Origin: Ilyonectria destructans
Lineage: Eukaryota > Ascomycota > Sordariomycetes > Hypocreales > Nectriaceae
Assembly (NCBI GenBank): GCA_020740775.1
Contig: JAHEWK010000018.1
Span: 558,001 to 622,000 of the forward strand
DNA length: 64,000 bases
Reading direction: 5' to 3'
Shown here: positions 34,608 to 46,800 of the stretch, one piece after another
Layout of the letters: every line of letters begins with the position of its first letter
Position numbering within the stretch: position 1 is the stretch's first letter
Translations under genes and position numbers: made by a program
The notes under the pieces: model-generated
What the model saw: the letters and a program-made list of their open reading frames with translations, nothing else
The model's database searches: none
Told to the model about the DNA's origin: nothing

Positions 34608-35588
34608 GAAATGTCGGTAGCACGCTAGCTCGCTGAACTAATTTAGAATATTGTGTGAGCACTTAATGTTATCAAATAAATATCTTAGCTCTGCCAAGTA
34701 ATTCACAATGAGAATAACCATGAGTGAGGGCGTAAAACATGCTACAAGCTTGTAGAAGAATGCTTAGGCCTAACTTAACAAGGGCATTTTATTATCGTGT
34801 CAACGAAGAATAATTCAGTAGTCTAGGGTAAGTAGAAGACTAGGCGCCGATGACGGAATATCATGACGTCATAACGAGTGATGTGGTCATAGCGCACCTG
34901 GAATCACTGGCGACAGTGGATCCGTGGTTCTGCCGCCGGTTAAACAAGACCCGTAATTTACCCGGGCTGTGACAGACGGCCCAGTTCCTGTTCCAGAAAT
35001 AGCATCGAGGGCTCCGTAGTTCGTAGTTGGGATTAGGGGATGCCAGCATATTTATTCAGACGTCGAAAATAATACTTGGTAGTCTACCCAGGGTTAAGGC
35101 TTTGGCATCTGTCCGACACAGACACAGACTGTGAGGTTACACGTACTTACAGCAAATATCCAAGGGCGATGAGATCAAGTCACGTGACACAATTTCTGTG
35201 AATTGGAATACTTGTAAGTAATATTATTGTAAGAATGCCATGTTTAAATCTCCGTGATACTATAGCTCTTGTATTCTTCTCATTGGGGAGCGTTGTGGTT
35301 TAACGACTTGCCACTTGGCCGTTTACCGAAGGCCGAAGGCCGATGACATACTGCAACGAAGGCCGAAAAATTAAGGGCCGAGCTCCCTAACAAATACCAG
35401 CGGTGAACCCTCCGCATTCCGTTTCAGTTTATCCCTCTTTCATCACTTCCATTCGGCATTATCTCCAAAGTCGGTCAAATCAGTAGCGGTGGTATTGCGA
35501 CATCATTCCGAGCTACTGCGCATCCCCTAAACGAAGCTCAATTACTGGGACTTTACCATACCAAAAGTCCGAATCCAACCCCGCCAAA
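34608..35588. other. Intergenic, promoter of the kinase
   Basis: No gene is supported. A palindromic TGACGTCA (CRE-like) lies near 34864, and several GAAGGCCGA repeats occur at about 35328-35375, upstream of the kinase. Confidence 0.5.
35325..35395. repeat. Short GAAGGCCGA repeats in the kinase promoter
   Basis: The word GAAGGCCGA or a close variant occurs three to four times within about 70 bp, roughly 200-260 bp upstream of the kinase ATG. It may be a regulator-binding array or simple slippage. Confidence 0.5.
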
Positions 35589-36709
35589 ATGGCAGCCATG
35601 GTGAGCAACCCTTCCATCTATCATCAGGCAACACGTCCGATTTTCTTCTCCCAATTTCTTTCGCCCTTCATCCAAGTGGTATCTAGGGCTACCAGACACT
35701 CATCCGCTACTCTCCAGTGTTATTTGGCTTCTAACCCCCCCTGCAGGACCTCCGAGTCGGTAACAAATACCGGATTGGCCGCAAGATTGGCTCCGGATCC
35801 TTCGGCGACGTCTACCTGGGAACCAACATCATCTCTGGCGAAGAAATCGCCATCAAGCTTGAGAGCGTCAAGGCCAAGCACCCACAGCTCGAGTACGAAG
35901 CTCGCGTCTACAAATCGCTCGCTGGCGGTGTTGGAATCCCATTCGTTCGCTGGTTCGGCACCGAATGCGACTACAATGCCATGGTCTACGATCTTCTGGG
36001 CCCCAGCTTGGAAGACCTGTTCAACTTCTGCAACCGGAAATTCTCTCTCAAGACGGTTCTTTTGCTTGTGGATCAGCTTATTTCTCGCATCGAGTACGTC
36101 CACGCCAAGTCCTTCATCCATCGCGACATCAAGCCGGATAACTTCTTGATGGGGATTGGAAAACGAGGCAATCAGGTCAACTGCATCGACTTTGGCCTAG
36201 CCAAGAAATACCGCGACCCAAAAACCCACTTCCACATTCCGTACCGCGAGAACAAGAACCTGACGGGCACTGCACGCTACGCCTCCATCAACACGCATCT
36301 GGGTGTGGAACAGTCCCGCCGCGATGATATGGAATCGCTTGGCTACGTCATGCTGTACTTCATCCGCGGCTCGCTGCCCTGGCAAGGCTTGAAGGCTGCC
36401 ACCAAGAAACAGAAATATGACCGCATCATGGAGAAGAAGATGACGACGCCAACCGAAGTCCTATGCCGCGGCTTCCCCAACGAATTCGCCATCTACCTCA
36501 ACTACACTCGGTCACTTCGATTCGACGACAAGCCCGACTATAGCTACCTGCGGAAAATCTTTCGGGATCTCTTCGTTCGTGAAGGCTTTCAGTACGACTA
36601 CGTGTTTGACTGGACCGTCTACAAATACCAAAAGAATGCCGAGGCAATTGGCAAGGCAGCAGCAACAGGCGCTGGACCGGCTAGAAAGAATGCGCCCGAA
36701 AACTACTAG
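35589..36709 (+). CDS. Casein kinase 1 (Hrr25/Hhp1-like), short paralogue
   Basis: Exon 1 is 12 nt (35589-35600, MAAM); exon 2 is 35747-36709; 324 aa in total. The kinase domain is nearly canonical CK1: glycine loop [12 protein letters not shown], catalytic Lys in [14 protein letters not shown], and Asp in [12 protein letters not shown] (CK1 has DFG here), then the CK1 marker [20 protein letters not shown]1 phosphorylates primed or acidic Ser/Thr sites in DNA repair, vesicle traffic and cell-cycle control. It ends soon after the kinase domain (NAPENY) without the Gln/Pro-rich tail of the usual fungal orthologue of about 370 aa or more. It also has unusual residues ([24 protein letters not shown]). 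I infer an extra copy, possibly with narrower function; the single intron fits duplication through mRNA or intron loss. Confidence 0.87.
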
Positions 36710-37089
36710 GCATGATGATGATGATGCAATGAAATGCAATGCATACACATTATGGATCGCCCATCATGGTCATGGACGAATACCCGTCAACTAATGGGAT
36801 AATTTACGCAATAGCAGGCGGCGCACAGATGCTACATGACGGAGCCAACTTTACGTCGACTCCGTGCCTGCATCCGTATCAGAGCGCCGCATCTTCCAGC
36901 TGTGGGCGGTTGTGCTAGCTACTCCAGGACGCCCGAGGGAACTCGACCTGACGCCCGTGTCCAGACTCTGGAGTCCAGGTGTCAAGTGTCTCGTAGTTGG
37001 CCTCAAGATTGAAGAGGATGGATAAGGTCCCAGATTGACAACGACCAGAATGCAAATTCCTTTAGATAGATAATACCAATCATGTCATT
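36710..37089. other. Convergent 3' ends
   Basis: About 380 bp between the kinase and the minus-strand regulator. I see nothing but presumed 3' UTRs. Confidence 0.5.
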
Positions 37090-39386
37090 TTACATCATAT
37101 AACTGATGACGTCGCTTGGACTCCCACCTGACCCAAGGAGCAAATCCTCGCCCATGTCGTCGTAAAGGTATCCAGGCGAAATTTCCGTCGGCCAGAGTGG
37201 TATTTCCGGGTTTGCCAAGGTCCAATCTACAGACATCAACTGATCGTCCAGATTATCGTCTGTCCGAGTTGAGTCCTGGTGTAAAGACTCAATTGCCGCA
37301 CGCTTCTTTCTAGCCTTCTTCGCCAATCTCATCAGCGGTTTCCAGAGTTCATCTTGTTGCTGTGTCGGGGATCCCCAGCAGCCAATTGCAAGATCGATAG
37401 CGTTCCAAGCCTTCTGCGCAATTTCCGACCTGTTCGAACGAACGAACAATTCTTCGATTATTATTGATATTGCGTGCCAATGAACGTAACTGCAGGGTTG
37501 TCTCGCCCAGCGTGGCCATTCCCATGTCGTTACGATCTCGTGAGAGCACTCGATTGTCTCGATGGATGCGTCCAGCAATCGGTCTTTGGCGGCCGCTGAT
37601 AAATCTATCGAGCCGGAGGACAAAGCATGGTGATAGATGAGTAACGGTGCTTCGGCAAAGAAGAGTTGTGTGGTTAACGCCGTAAATCGGTGGAAGGAGT
37701 GGTCGTCGACACAGTTTTGCATGTATTCTTCTTCCAGTTTTGCCCTACAAATGGCTGTCATTTGTTGCATATCTCCCTGGTCGAGTGTATGTTTGCTGTC
37801 GGGTCGTGCCAATTTCTTCATCAACATTCCAATCTCGTACTTAACCAGAGTCGGTGCCATATCGCTCATGCCGGTTCTCGAGGGCGGGTATGCCACGCTG
37901 GCAGGATCAAGGTCAGAATCGTTGATGTTAAGCGGCAGCACCGTGTCGGGAGGTTCCTCAGTTATCAGGAAATTTGTCCCTTGGTCCAATGCGGTTCTTA
38001 AATCCAGCAGCCAGATGCTAAGCCAAAGTCTGAGGCTTATTTCGGTATTATAAGGAGACAAATCAGTACCTCGGCGGACTCGATGTATTCCAAGGCCTTG
38101 TGCTAGTCGAACGACGAGTGCGGTCATTGTCCAAGTGAACCGTGACTGGTCGCTTTCGCGCAGACAAAACAGGAACAAGACAACTGCCTGTAATGTCATC
38201 AGGTCTGAAGACGACATGAACTCAGCCCTGGCAAGCGATTTCTTCGTAGCAAGCCGATATTGCGCAACCAAAGTTTCCTTGTCCTGGCCAAGAAGTTCTT
38301 GTGCCTGTTCACGTATTTAGTAATGCCAGTGGAGTATGAAAAGTGACCTTACTTCATTTGGTGTCATGGAGGTCACTGCAGCAAGGTAGATGGCGAACAT
38401 CAGCGCATCTTCAGATGGGCTCAAGGATCCGATGTTGCGCTGTATTTCTCTCATCAACTGGTTCATCGACGGAACGTGAAATATCTTGATTAGAGGATCG
38501 ACATTCTCCACAAATGTCTGCCAGTAGAAAGGTATCTCAGATGGTGAAGGATGTGGGCTGCTTGGGCCATCATCAGGCGGGCCGAGTATAAAGGCTTCAT
38601 GGTCGATGTTAGTTGGGGTGGTCTGCAAGAGGCGGTCCACAGAGTGGTTTTCGTCGTTTTCTGAAGCAATCTCCATGTCTTCGTCCTCACTATCATCTGG
38701 AACGGATCCCGGTGACTCTGCAAGCTACACAGTCGTCAGTCGCACGTACTGCGTACTGCAGCAAATGATGCGGGGAGCAGAAGTTGATCGCGTACCAGCC
38801 GTGTTATTGTTGCCAAACACGATGCATACACATCCCCCCCGTTATCCCTGGACGCGGCTGATGGACTTCCAATCTGATAAAGGGGTTTTGGTGGCCTCTC
38901 TCCGAAATACAAACAGCGTTCTATCCACTGCTCTTTACTAGATACGATTTCGTTGAAACCCCGTATTGGACGGGTCCTTGGGAATGCCACTGACGCAGAG
39001 CTTGCTCCAGCCGTATGCCCTTGAGATCCTGCAAACCCAAGAACAGTTTCAGGGTCGTTGTTCCGGGCACGCAGAACCTGTGTCAAATGCTGCGCGCCTT
39101 GCTCATGATTGAGAGACGACTTTCCAGCGTCGGACCGGCGACCGCGCGGCGTTGGCCGAGCTCGCCCAGGCGGGGGAAAAATACACGCAACCCCATTCTT
39201 AATGCAATTAGAGCACGGGGATTCCTTATTGCATCTGACTTTCCGCCGCCGGCACGTTGTACAGGATCGCTGGCTCGCCTTCTGGCCATTGTCCGCGGTG
39301 TCAACAGAGAGTTGGTTTGACACAACGATGCTTGGACTCGACGCTCGGTCGAAGAGATAGTCGGAATTAAAGGGAGGTGATGGCAT
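37090..39386 (-). CDS. Zn2Cys6 fungal transcription factor
   Basis: Three exons, 39386-38796, 38724-38353 and 38304-37090, encode 725 aa with phase-0 introns (GTACGC and GTAAGG donors). The zinc cluster is Cys42, 45, 52, 58, 61 and 68 within SCTTCRRRKVRCNKESPCSN. The middle homology region follows (FYWQTFVENVDPLIKIFHVP, ISLRLWLSIWLLDLRTALDQ). Domain order and several segments match the regulator at 625-2698, so they probably descend from one ancestor. ATG 39386 is used; the frame extends slightly upstream without ATG. Targets are unknown. Confidence 0.88.
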
Positions 39387-40017
39387 TTTACATGGCAATC
39401 TGGCAAGCGCGGTTATTCGCGTTGAGGGCCGTATTCTGGTGGTTCAAATGCTCGCTGGTCCACCATGTTCTGATCGCGTGTCAGCGGTCAGTCGAAAGCT
39501 GACATGGGGATTTTGCGCAGTCACGTGAGCGACGGAGATGCAGCATCGCCTCTTCCTTGGCAGAGTGAGGTCGTTTAAACCTATCACTTTAATACTAGAG
39601 TTCAAGCTGATCACTTTATAAAAGACACCAGAGTATTTATGTAAAACTATGGTTAATCGAGTTTCAACGGTTGTTTAATATTAGAGATTCCTCTATCTCG
39701 GCAATCATCCGAGACAATGTTGCTCGGTGGGAAATCAACACTTGGGTCCGCAAATGAACATAGAAAAAAAAAGTGAGACCAAGTTTGAGTCACCAGTGTT
39801 TTTAATGCAAGTTTTCAGCCCTTATTTTTGTATTAATACAGCCCCTAATCCGCTTCATCCCCATCCATACGTTCCTCTCAACTTATGGTCGGAGTAGTTA
39901 CACAACATCCATTCCCCCAGTACTTGAAGAGAAAATCTGTTGTTTTACCATCAAAGTAGCACCTTTTCTAGTCTCCAAATATGCCATCCTTACATGATTA
40001 CTGCAGATAAAGCCTTA
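39387..40017. other. Intergenic, nothing recognised
   Basis: Moderately AT-rich. It holds the promoter of the minus-strand regulator and the 3' end of the repeat protein. No gene or RNA is seen. Confidence 0.5.
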
Positions 40018-40830
40018 TTACGCTGCCGCGGGCTGAACAACAGTAGTCGTGAAAGTCGCGCATGTGTTTCCAGACGTGTCGACCGTCACCTGCGCCAGGT
40101 CATCATGACCGCTGGCGCAAGCCCCGCCCGACGCCGTGAGCTCGCCATTGTTGAACGTAACAAACTCAATGCCCTGTGCGTTGCAGTCCTCGGCGCGGAA
40201 AGCGGTGCCGTTGAAGCCGACGCAAGCCTGGACGTTGACGAGATCTGGTCGGAATCCAGCTGTAAAGGTTCGCTGGACGCGCAACACATTCTGGCCGTTG
40301 AGAGTTGTTGGAGTGATCTGGCGGTCGATGGCTGTGTTGACACATGCTGCGTCAACGATTTCGCCGTTGTTTCGGAAGGTCAGGCACTCGTTGCCTGGTA
40401 CGCCGTTGACTTCGAAAAAGACAAGAGTCTGGCCGTCTGCCGCCGTGGTGTCGCCGCCATTGGCAGCACCGTCTGTTGCTCCATTGTTGGCATTATCATC
40501 GACGTTGTCTTGCGGCGTGTTGCCGTTATCAACAACATTGTCTTGCGGCGTGTTGCCATTGGCAGCACCGTCTGTTGCTCCATTGTTGACATTGTCATCG
40601 ACGTTGTCTTGCGGCGTGTTGCCATTATCAACAACATTGTCTTGCGGTGTATTGCCATTATCAACAACATTGTCTTGCGGCGTGTTGCCATTATCAACAA
40701 CATTGTCTTGCGGCGTGTTGACATCGACAGCACTGTCATCGCCAGTGTTAGGACGGTTTCCGCGGTGCCTGGGGTGAATCGACATGGCGGAGGCCGCAAC
40801 AACGAAAGAGAGGAGCTGGAAAAACTTCAT
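40018..40830 (-). CDS. Secreted protein with NTPQDNVVDNG repeats
   Basis: A single exon of 270 aa from ATG 40830. The signal peptide (MKFFQLLSFVVAASA) is followed by a basic stretch (HPRHRGNR). Residues 38-125 are acidic, Asn-rich tandem repeats of 11 residues (NTPQDNVVDNG), partly extended by NNGATDGAANG. The last 145 residues form a nonrepetitive domain with six cysteines (ECLTFRNNGE, ACVNTA, ACVGFN, EDCNAQG, ACASGHDD, TCATF). The C-terminal domain resembles secreted fungal domains annotated only as hypothetical. A repeat spacer on an extracellular domain suggests a wall-associated or matrix protein; length variation between strains is likely. Confidence 0.85.
   Translation of the reverse strand: MKFFQLLSFVVAASAMSIHPRHRGNRPNTGDDSAVDVNTPQDNVVDNGNTPQDNVVDNGNTPQDNVVDNGNTPQDNVDDNVNNGATDGAANGNTPQDNVVDNGNTPQDNVDDNANNGATDGAANGGDTTAADGQTLVFFEVNGVPGNECLTFRNNGEIVDAACVNTAIDRQITPTTLNGQNVLRVQRTFTAGFRPDLVNVQACVGFNGTAFRAEDCNAQGIEFVTFNNGELTASGGACASGHDDLAQVTVDTSGNTCATFTTTVVQPAAA
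40456..40719 (-). repeat. 33-bp coding minisatellite with a 99-bp higher-order unit
   Basis: Six NTPQDNV-starting units in frame. Three plain 33-bp units come first. Then a 66-bp extended unit, a plain unit and another extended unit form a 33-residue block duplicated twice. Confidence 0.9.
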
Positions 40831-42299
40831 GATGCCGGAAAGTTGGTATGACTGAGCGAATAGATATTGAGGCAATAGAAATGAATGGGTGGGCCGGCCA
40901 CTAAGAGAAGCGAAAAGAGATGATGAAGAGAGAAGCGATACTAGATTGGCTGATGACTTCTTGCTAACACGGCAGGAAATTCCAATTTAAATATCTATTC
41001 CGAGTCGATTTTACGAAGCCTTTTTTCTCCACTAGTTCCCCAGTTGAGGGTTGTGGGGATGGACTGTCAGTTTCACATTCGTCGCAACCCTCGTCGCAAC
41101 CACCCCTGCACAGAGTCGCACCAACGTCTGCGGTTGCATCTTGCGGCTAAACGATCATCTGAGACTGGGCGCTAAGCCTAAATATTAATAGACTATTGGA
41201 GGCTTTTATTAAAGATGGCTATGAATGGCGGAATTGACATGAAACTTTGAGCTGCCATTGGAGAGTTGCCAAGCAATTTCCCGCAGACTGGCACTGCATG
41301 ACCGGCATGTTGGCTCCACTAACCGGAACGTTCGGTTGCGCTGGGTTTCTTAATATTTGGGCTAGCCATATTGAGGCTCAAGTGTTAGATGTACGAAACT
41401 GATTCTCGTATTAACCAGCCTTTACAGTTATGGGACGGAATCGCATTGTCGCTACGTTTATTACTGTTCTATCTCGGAGGTGAGTGATTATCTCAGATAT
41501 TATCGCGCTATTAAATACATGGTGCAGGATATGACGAGTGCTTCTAAATAAATTAATAGTTATAGGGTAGTTGATACCATTATTTAACAGACTATTACCT
41601 TAGCTCTCTTTGGGTCTCTGCAATTATGGTATACCCAGAAATAAATTGCAATAAATTTCCTTCAACGAGGAATGGAAATGAGTAGTCATAAACAAAAAAC
41701 AATAGAAGAAGATTGGTAATGGTGGCAATGGTGGCAATCACAGTCTCACTTTGTAGCCTCCAAGTTTGCAGCATCCCAATCAGGGAAAACGCATCGCCCC
41801 TGTCAATCTCCAGCCCCTCAGATAAGCCACAGCAGTCTTCTCCTTTTCTAAGCCACAGGTGGCAGGCGAGTCGACGCAGCTCCCCGTGTCGGACTATCCC
41901 ATTATAGGCATAGTTATTAAACTGCCTTCCCCGGATGTAGGGCAACTTCTATGGAATGAGATACTAGAAAACACCTGACGATCTCGTACCACACCGACTT
42001 TGTTCGCGTATTTCTTCCCACTCCTTCTTCATGGAGGACTTTACCAACAACCGGAGCGCAACGATACGGGCCGGCCGGGTATGTGAGTATTGTAGGAGAA
42101 AAGGAGGCTCTTATATATTAATAATCATAATAGTAATAACAATAATTAATTTATTAATAATAATAACAATAATTAATTTATTAATAATAATAACAATAAT
42201 TAATTTATTAATAATAACAACAATAATCAATTTATTAATAATAATAACAATAATTAATTTATTAATAATAACATTAACAATCAATTTATTATTAAATAG
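40831..42299. other. Intergenic with AT-rich minisatellite
   Basis: The left part is the promoter of the repeat protein. A minus-strand frame at 41595-41945 has a hydrophobic stretch (TITNLLLLFFVYDYSF) but no ATG at its start and no partner exon, so I do not call a gene. The right end contains the 27-bp tandem repeat at 42117-42295. Confidence 0.45.
42117..42295. repeat. 27-bp AT-rich minisatellite
   Basis: About six copies of a 27-bp unit built from ATTAATTTATTAATAATAAT-type words, each with few substitutions. It lies just past the stop of the membrane-tailed gene and creates a spurious plus-strand ORF of IINLLIITI repeats. Confidence 0.88.
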
Positions 42300-43355
42300 T
42301 CACTTAGGGTTAAATGCCTTATATACTTGTAACGCTCCTTCAATAGACTGAACCAAACCGAAAAAGACAGTTAAAATAAGAATAAGAATTGCAACCCAGA
42401 AAGTATACCACTGAACTCCGTTCCTCCGATCACTCCACCACTGTTGCAAGGTGTTCGGTCTCGCCTCGTCGAAAACTTGCTTCAGGATGACCAAGCGATC
42501 GTGCCAGTAAGTGAAGTTCTCGATCTGCCTCTGATCCGTATCCAGATGCCCAACCTCGATCGCATACGTGTCAAGCCCGCGGAGTGAAGATTCTTGAAGA
42601 TACCAAGCTCTTGTGTCTTGGTCCCACTTTGGGAAGAGAAGGGCAATTGTATTCAAGGTCTCTGTGATGAGTTCCTTAGGATAAAGGGAAGCGTCCCTGA
42701 CATCCAGTTTATTAGCATCGTGAATCCAGAACGATCAGACCTTTCGAGCATACCTTTGCTGCCGCCTCAGGAATGAAGCGTGGTGAAAAACGGCAACAAC
42801 CTTATCATCCTTCATCAAACGAAGGTGGTCGGCAAGGTTCGCAGTCCAAGCGACTTCAATACCTCCGATTTTCCTCAAGTTACGCGCATTGAAGACCTTT
42901 TCAAGCTTGATGTTGTCGTGGCCAAGCTCTGGCTTCTTCCCGAACCTTTCCACAACGAAGTCTCGGAGGCTTCCTTGAACCCATTCCAACTGCTTGCAGC
43001 CGGAGTACACATATGGTAGGTTTCCAAACTCCATCATAAGATACAATCGAGCTGCCAGATCGATTGAGTAGTCTCGCTGGCTGTCTGCACCAGAGGTACT
43101 AGTCAAAAGTAATATCTCGTCGTGTGTGCGGTTATCTTTAAATAACTGAACAATCCTCATGATATCTTGATGCGTCTTGAGTGACACATGGGTGCCGCCC
43201 TCATGTAGTGCGATAAGCTCACATTGTTTGGCGTAGTATGTAAAGAAAAAGTTGAGACTAGCGATTTCTGATCCAGGAGTGTCCCATAAGGCAGCGGCTA
43301 TATGCTGCTTGAGCTTGTGGCAGGGCTCACTACAGTCGATTACCTGGTCAAGCAT
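42300..43355 (-). CDS. Uncharacterised protein with a C-terminal membrane segment
   Basis: Exons 43355-42754 and 42696-42300 encode 332 aa; the intron (GTATGC to TGTCAG) splits an Arg codon. The N-terminal 290 residues are soluble and helical, without a recognised domain. The C-terminus is a conserved fungal tail: a Trp-rich entry (WWSDRRNGVQWYTFW), a hydrophobic helix (VAILILILTVFFGLVQSIEG) and ALQVYKAFNPK. I have seen this tail in many hypothetical fungal proteins of unknown role. The gene is head-to-head with the protease-CorA fusion across 525 bp, which suggests they act together. That is an inference. Confidence 0.78.
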
Positions 43356-43880
43356 GTTGATGAGACACTGGACTTCGTCTTGAGCCGGCTAACCTCAGAA
43401 AGCAATCCACTTCGATCCTTTTATCCATGTTTGTTCTCGCGACGCTGACCCCTCACCAAATCAACCTTGCACATTAGATCCGATGTGTGTCGGCTGCTGA
43501 ATGGTCCAGCTTCTGCAGCCACTTGGCACCGTCTCCATTTTTGACCAGCAAATTAGAACATATATGCAAGGTTATGCCCACATCTGTGCTTGTTTTCGCA
43601 ACACTGACCCCTCACCGAATCAACCTTACACATCAGATCCGATGCGTGTCGCCTGCTGAATGGTCCATCTTCTGCAGCCACTTGGCACAGCCTCAATGTC
43701 TGACTAGCATACCATATCATTTATACAAGGTTATTGGAAACCATTTTCTCTTAGTACAGACCGAGGATGAGGCAGAAACCTAAATAGACTGAGAGAACCC
43801 CCTCCAGTGAATGACGCCTTGCCCTTGAACTCCACTACCCACTCAGCTCTCCCAATGCTGGTCCTTACACCGAATGGCAC
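43356..43880. promoter_or_regulatory. Divergent promoter containing a 159-bp tandem duplication
   Basis: The shared upstream region of the membrane-tailed gene and the protease-CorA fusion. Most of it is two tandem copies of a 159-bp unit (see the repeat entry), so each gene has duplicated potential control elements. Confidence 0.6.
43431..43745. repeat. 159-bp direct tandem duplication
   Basis: Copy 1 starts at 43431 and copy 2 at 43590, aligning without gaps to about 43735. Nearly invariant words include CTGACCCCTCACC, AATCAACCTT, AGATCCGATG and TTCTGCAGCCACTTGGCAC. The first ~95 bp are most alike and differ mainly by C/T and G/A changes. Confidence 0.9.
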
Positions 43881-46800
43881 ATGATGTCATTTTCGAACTT
43901 GCTAAGGCACCGCACTGGAAAGTGGGATAATCCCGTCGAATCTCTTGGTCCCTACATTGGACTGCTGAGCGCTGCGCGCTATCAATGCTGGGAAGCTAGC
44001 GGGAAGGCTCGTGAAGCCTTTCAACAGCTGAGCCCCGAGATCAAAGAGCTTCTCGAAGCATCCAACATTCCTCCTGGAGAAACCGTCACATGGTCAATTT
44101 ACATGGTTGGCCGCACCGAACAGACAGCGTCTCCAAAGGTCCTCATATGCTCGACGGAGAAAAAAACGAGGAAGCATATCCTAAAGTTGATCAAGGAGAG
44201 CAAAATCATGAGCGAACATCCAGGGATTGGGCTCGGAGATATCTCTGTATTACCTGACCGTCAGGTTATCAAAGAACTGGCTCGAGACGCTATCCAAACT
44301 CTTCTCCCTGTTGATCACGACGCAGAAGGTGCTGTTTTAGCCGAAGACACAGAACCATCCATGGGAATGCGACTCTTTGTCGTCGATTCAGAAGACTACT
44401 CCCTGTACCCTATCACAGCTGGCCCACTTCTAATGCTGGGTAATGCCTTCTGCATATTGACCGCCGCCCATCCATTCAAACGTCTCGATACTGGCGGTGA
44501 GGTCTGCGGCGATCGCGAACTTGGTATCGATGATTGCAGTTTCGAAGGCATAAGCGATGATGATGATGATGATGATTTGAGAGACGAACCTGAACCGAAC
44601 CGAACATGGAGCGACACGTCCGAGGAGATAGATTGTGATCAGACCTCCCTCACGGCCGAACTTGAAAACAGTGCCAGCGAAGGCTCGGACACGTGGTCTG
44701 CGAGCTGTCCAAAAGACTGCCCGACTGACGGCTCTGACTCCACGTTAGACTCATCAAAGCCTGGGTTTCCCAACTTTTCTCGACTTCGGTACTTTGGCCA
44801 ATTGATCCACAGCTCTCTTGATGGACCCCACCAATCACTGGATTATGCTTTGATCAGTATCAAGACAACAATCCCCAAGCGCTTCAACACCATACCACTG
44901 GTAAATTCGGTCACAAATATTGGAGAAATTGCGAAAGGTGATGTTAGCATTGTAGCTGCCATGCCACAGCATGGGCTCGTCAGAGGGGAACTTACAGCCA
45001 CGCCATCCTTTATCAGGTTTCCTGGGCAGAGCAATTTCCAGCTTGTCTACCCCTTACGCCTCGGTGTAGCAGTTTCGAATGGAGATTGCGGGACTGCAAT
45101 TCTTGATCAGCAGACGGGCAACTTCTATGGCCATATCGTTGCAGGCGGTCCTGGATCCCGGATCGCATATCTCGTTCCATCCAGTGAGGTTGCCAAGGAC
45201 ATCGAGGCTCGATTTGGCCATAGACCAGTTCTGATGCAACCAAATGGCTTGCATCCTCTACAACCAGGTACACGCCATTTAAACTGTCTTTTACTATGCC
45301 AAGACTAGTATAGAGCTAATGTGTCTACTCAGAACAATGCTTCACATCCAAAGTAGGCTCGGTTAAGCGTTCCAGGATCAAGAGGAAGGCGGTAAACCAA
45401 ATCGTGCCTCAGGTAGAACTAGGGGTGGATTCATGGCCGAAAGAGACCCTGGAAAAACTGCAATCTGGCTACTCCGCCGTCGCGGGTGAAACCGTTCCTG
45501 CTCTCGATTACTGGACAAACAAAACAGGTTTTGTTGAGTTTTTCATGACCGAGCCCAAAGCGATGGAACGGATCTCGCCTCAGGTAGCAATAGTTCTGAA
45601 TTTCTGCCCCGAGGAGACCCTGGAAGAACTACAATCTGGTTTCTCAGCCGTCACAGAGGAAACCGTCGCTCTTCTCTATGACCGAACGAATGATGTGCAA
45701 AAGGCATTTGGCAGGGAGTACCTTGGCCCTCTCACTGCACATCAACTCTGGTTGGCGTTAAGTAAAAAGGTTACAATGCCCATCCAGATCTCACCCAGAG
45801 TATGGAATACTGATTTTATCTAGCGGTTTGAACTTGACGAACACCAATTTGCAGAGACGAATGATCAGACCCGTCTGGAGAAATCACAATCAGCGATATT
45901 GAGAGCTGACCGCCGTTCAATGTAAGAAGCCTTTGTTATTATTGACTCAAGTTCTCTTGCTACCCTTATTAGATTCATTACGGATATAAACCGCTGGGCC
46001 ATGATGGCCATCATGTCAACAGCTACGATCGAGCAAAGTAAGGCGCTGAGAGATACCTTTTATCGATATTTGGCCTTTAAAAGCTTCATTGGCACCTCTA
46101 TTGCAGTAAGACTTTTTATGGGTTTTCAAATGACAGTATCCAGCGCTGATTCGAGTATAGCCTAATGGCCTTTCGAATTCCTTTCCGACTTTCCAGCTGG
46201 CTTTTGACCTTCCTTTCTATGTCTTGAGACAGGCGCCGCATAACAAAGCGCCACAGGATCGCCGACTAAGAGCCGGCAATGACACTCTCAGAAAGGTCAC
46301 AGATTTGACTTTCCTTCAAAGACCGACGGGATCCACACCTCTGGTTCAAATCGACTATCTTTGCGAGGCCCAAGTATCTGTTCTCATTACCGGATCATAT
46401 CCTTGGAGATGGGTAGCATATTGTTTTGTTGACACCTACTTTGACTCCGAAGAGAGAAAGGAGAGTGTCGATTCCTATAATGGTGAAATCGAAATCGCCA
46501 AGGACTCTCATGCAACCTGGCAGACCGATCCTCTTATCATCGGGGAATACGATGCAAATTATCCCGTGTCGACACCCAGAGAGTACTTTTTGGTTGTTTT
46601 AGACTCGAGACTACGGCACGTAAAAGACGAATGGCGTGTGCTGATGAGGCGCATGAGTGAGATGATCGAGACATACGTAAGATATTCCTCCAGTTTATTG
46701 GCTCTTAAATTATTTCTCGTGGTTATTGCTGCTAATAAGACAGGTGGACACATATCGACCCAATCGACTATCTTTTAATCTTGACAATCGTCTGGCACTC

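Noticed and set aside
39940..40851. Plus-strand frame of 303 codons
   Set aside because: It is antisense to the secreted repeat protein; its IINNIVLRRVA repeats are the mirror of the coding minisatellite.
41595..41945. Minus-strand frame with a hydrophobic stretch
   Set aside because: It lacks an ATG at its start and shows no conserved motif; it could be a fragment but is not supported.
42031..42351. Plus-strand frame with IINLLIITI repeats
   Set aside because: It is produced by the AT-rich 27-bp minisatellite and is not a plausible protein.
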